From Chryseobacterium joostei (GTDB taxonomy: Bacteria > Bacteroidota > Bacteroidia > Flavobacteriales > Weeksellaceae): DNA of 64,000 nucleotides. Location of the stretch: positions 2,046,001-2,110,000 of the forward strand of contig NZ_CP033926.1 in assembly GCF_003815775.1 (NCBI RefSeq), read 5' to 3'. Of the stretch, positions 63,607 to 64,000 are shown piece after piece (the first letter of the stretch is position 1; each line of letters begins with the position of its first letter). The notes beneath the pieces are model-generated. The model was given only the letters and a program-made list of their open reading frames with translations, was not told the origin of the DNA and ran no database searches. The translations under genes and the position numbers were made by a program.

Positions 63607-64000
63607 AATTCTTTCTTTTCATGTTTCTTAAAATTCCAATTGATTAAAGGCAGCTTTCGTTTTCCATTTTTATTCCATGCCCCAATCTGTATTCCGCGAA
63701 AATCTTTACAACTGTTGTAAAGTCCAATCTGAAGTCCTCTGCATTTCTGACCTATATTTGCCAAGGGAGCTACAGAAACACCTTTTACTTCATGATGCAA
63801 ATTGAAAAAAGGAGATAGAGCAGCTCCATTTGTTGTGGCATAGGTGTTTATATTACTTGAGACATTAATTTCCAAACCATTGGTAACCGTTGGCTCCATA
63901 TTGATGAGGGATAGCTGAACTCCGTTAATCTTGTTCATTTCATTTTCAGGAACAATTCCATAATCATTGTTTAAGTTCCATTTCCCTGCGTCGGGTAGAT
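63603..64000 (-). CDS. LA_2272-type surface repeat protein, N-terminus cut by window edge
   Basis: The frame stays open to the right edge, so the first Met at 63936-63938 is not the true start: 20 more codons (LPDAGKWNLNNDYG and so on) continue to 64000. The visible part has repeated units of the form GLEINVSSNIN, GAALSPFF, GVSVAPLANIG, GLQIGLYNSC, GIQIGAWN, typical of LA_2272 family repeat proteins with beta structure. The gene overlaps the phosphatidyltransferase by 4 bases. Function unknown; probably exported if the missing N-terminus has a signal peptide. Confidence 0.78.
   Translation of the reverse strand, partial: LPDAGKWNLNNDYGIVPENEMNKINGVQLSLINMEPTVTNGLEINVSSNINTYATTNGAALSPFFNLHHEVKGVSVAPLANIGQKCRGLQIGLYNSCKDFRGIQIGAWNKNGKRKLPLINWNFKKHEKKEL

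Noticed and set aside
1..64000. tRNA, rRNA, CRISPR, insertion sequence or prophage
   Set aside because: I scanned for tRNA-like TTCGA loops, regular spaced repeats and transposase or integrase motifs and saw none. A tRNAscan-SE or ISfinder run could still find something missed.

Overview
The window is AT-rich (about one third G+C), has weak Shine-Dalgarno sequences and carries several copies of the Bacteroidetes -7 promoter element TAnnTTTG. The gene families (RecX, ACR3/ArsR with a DUF6428 protein, an LA_2272-type repeat protein, surface proteins with the GIN-P-ALDV-GLLLPR opening) point to a flavobacterium, most likely Chryseobacterium or a close Weeksellaceae relative. The genus is an inference from family resemblance.

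Region 1 (1-26184, all minus strand) is a capsule/exopolysaccharide locus read right to left as one long, tightly packed operon. It starts with a WbpM/PglF-type 4,6-dehydratase, a Wza-like export lipoprotein, a UDP-sugar dehydrogenase, a Wzc-like tyrosine autokinase, a Wzx flippase, a Wzy/ligase-type protein and a GT2 transferase. CapE, a small cupin protein, CapF and WecB/CapG (UDP-L-FucNAc pathway) follow, then a GT4 transferase, a second (EpsG-like) polymerase and a PglC-like phosphoglycosyl transferase. Next comes a compact acyl/aminoacyl cassette: adenylation enzyme, GNAT-like protein, ACP, KAS III, second ACP, two SDR reductases and an MBL hydrolase. The locus continues with two PglD/NeuD-like acyltransferases, a PglE-like aminotransferase, a second sugar transferase and an RmlC gene cut by the left edge. 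The PglF, PglE, PglD and PglC counterparts suggest a bacillosamine-type (QuiNAc4N) sugar. The ACP cassette may make an unusual acyl or aminoacyl group for its 4-amine. This is the best candidate for an undescribed pathway here.

Region 2 (26516-38414, minus strand) holds recX, glyA, an arsenic operon (arsR, DUF6428 protein, ArsC-like phosphatase, ACR3 pump), a thioredoxin-reductase-like flavoprotein, a GT39 membrane glycosyltransferase, and a MacAB-like export operon (ATPase, two permeases, HlyD adaptor).

Region 3 (38415-46170, plus strand) holds nrdB and nrdA with a small protein gene between them, behind a leader rich in DnaA-box-like sites. After it come two secreted proteins, one an L-type lectin, a DUF72 protein and a small hypothetical protein.

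Region 4 (46236-64000, mixed strands) holds a membrane protein, an HD phosphohydrolase, an alpha/beta hydrolase, a ribokinase-like kinase, a DUF4241 protein, valS, a DUF1573 protein, PPK2, a GRDP-like protein with two paralogous membrane proteins ending in SCGCG, the RNase P RNA gene, an ECF sigma factor with a membrane partner, an acyl-CoA synthetase, rpoN, asnS, a CDP-alcohol phosphatidyltransferase and a partial repeat protein. No tRNA, rRNA, CRISPR array, insertion sequence or prophage was recognised.
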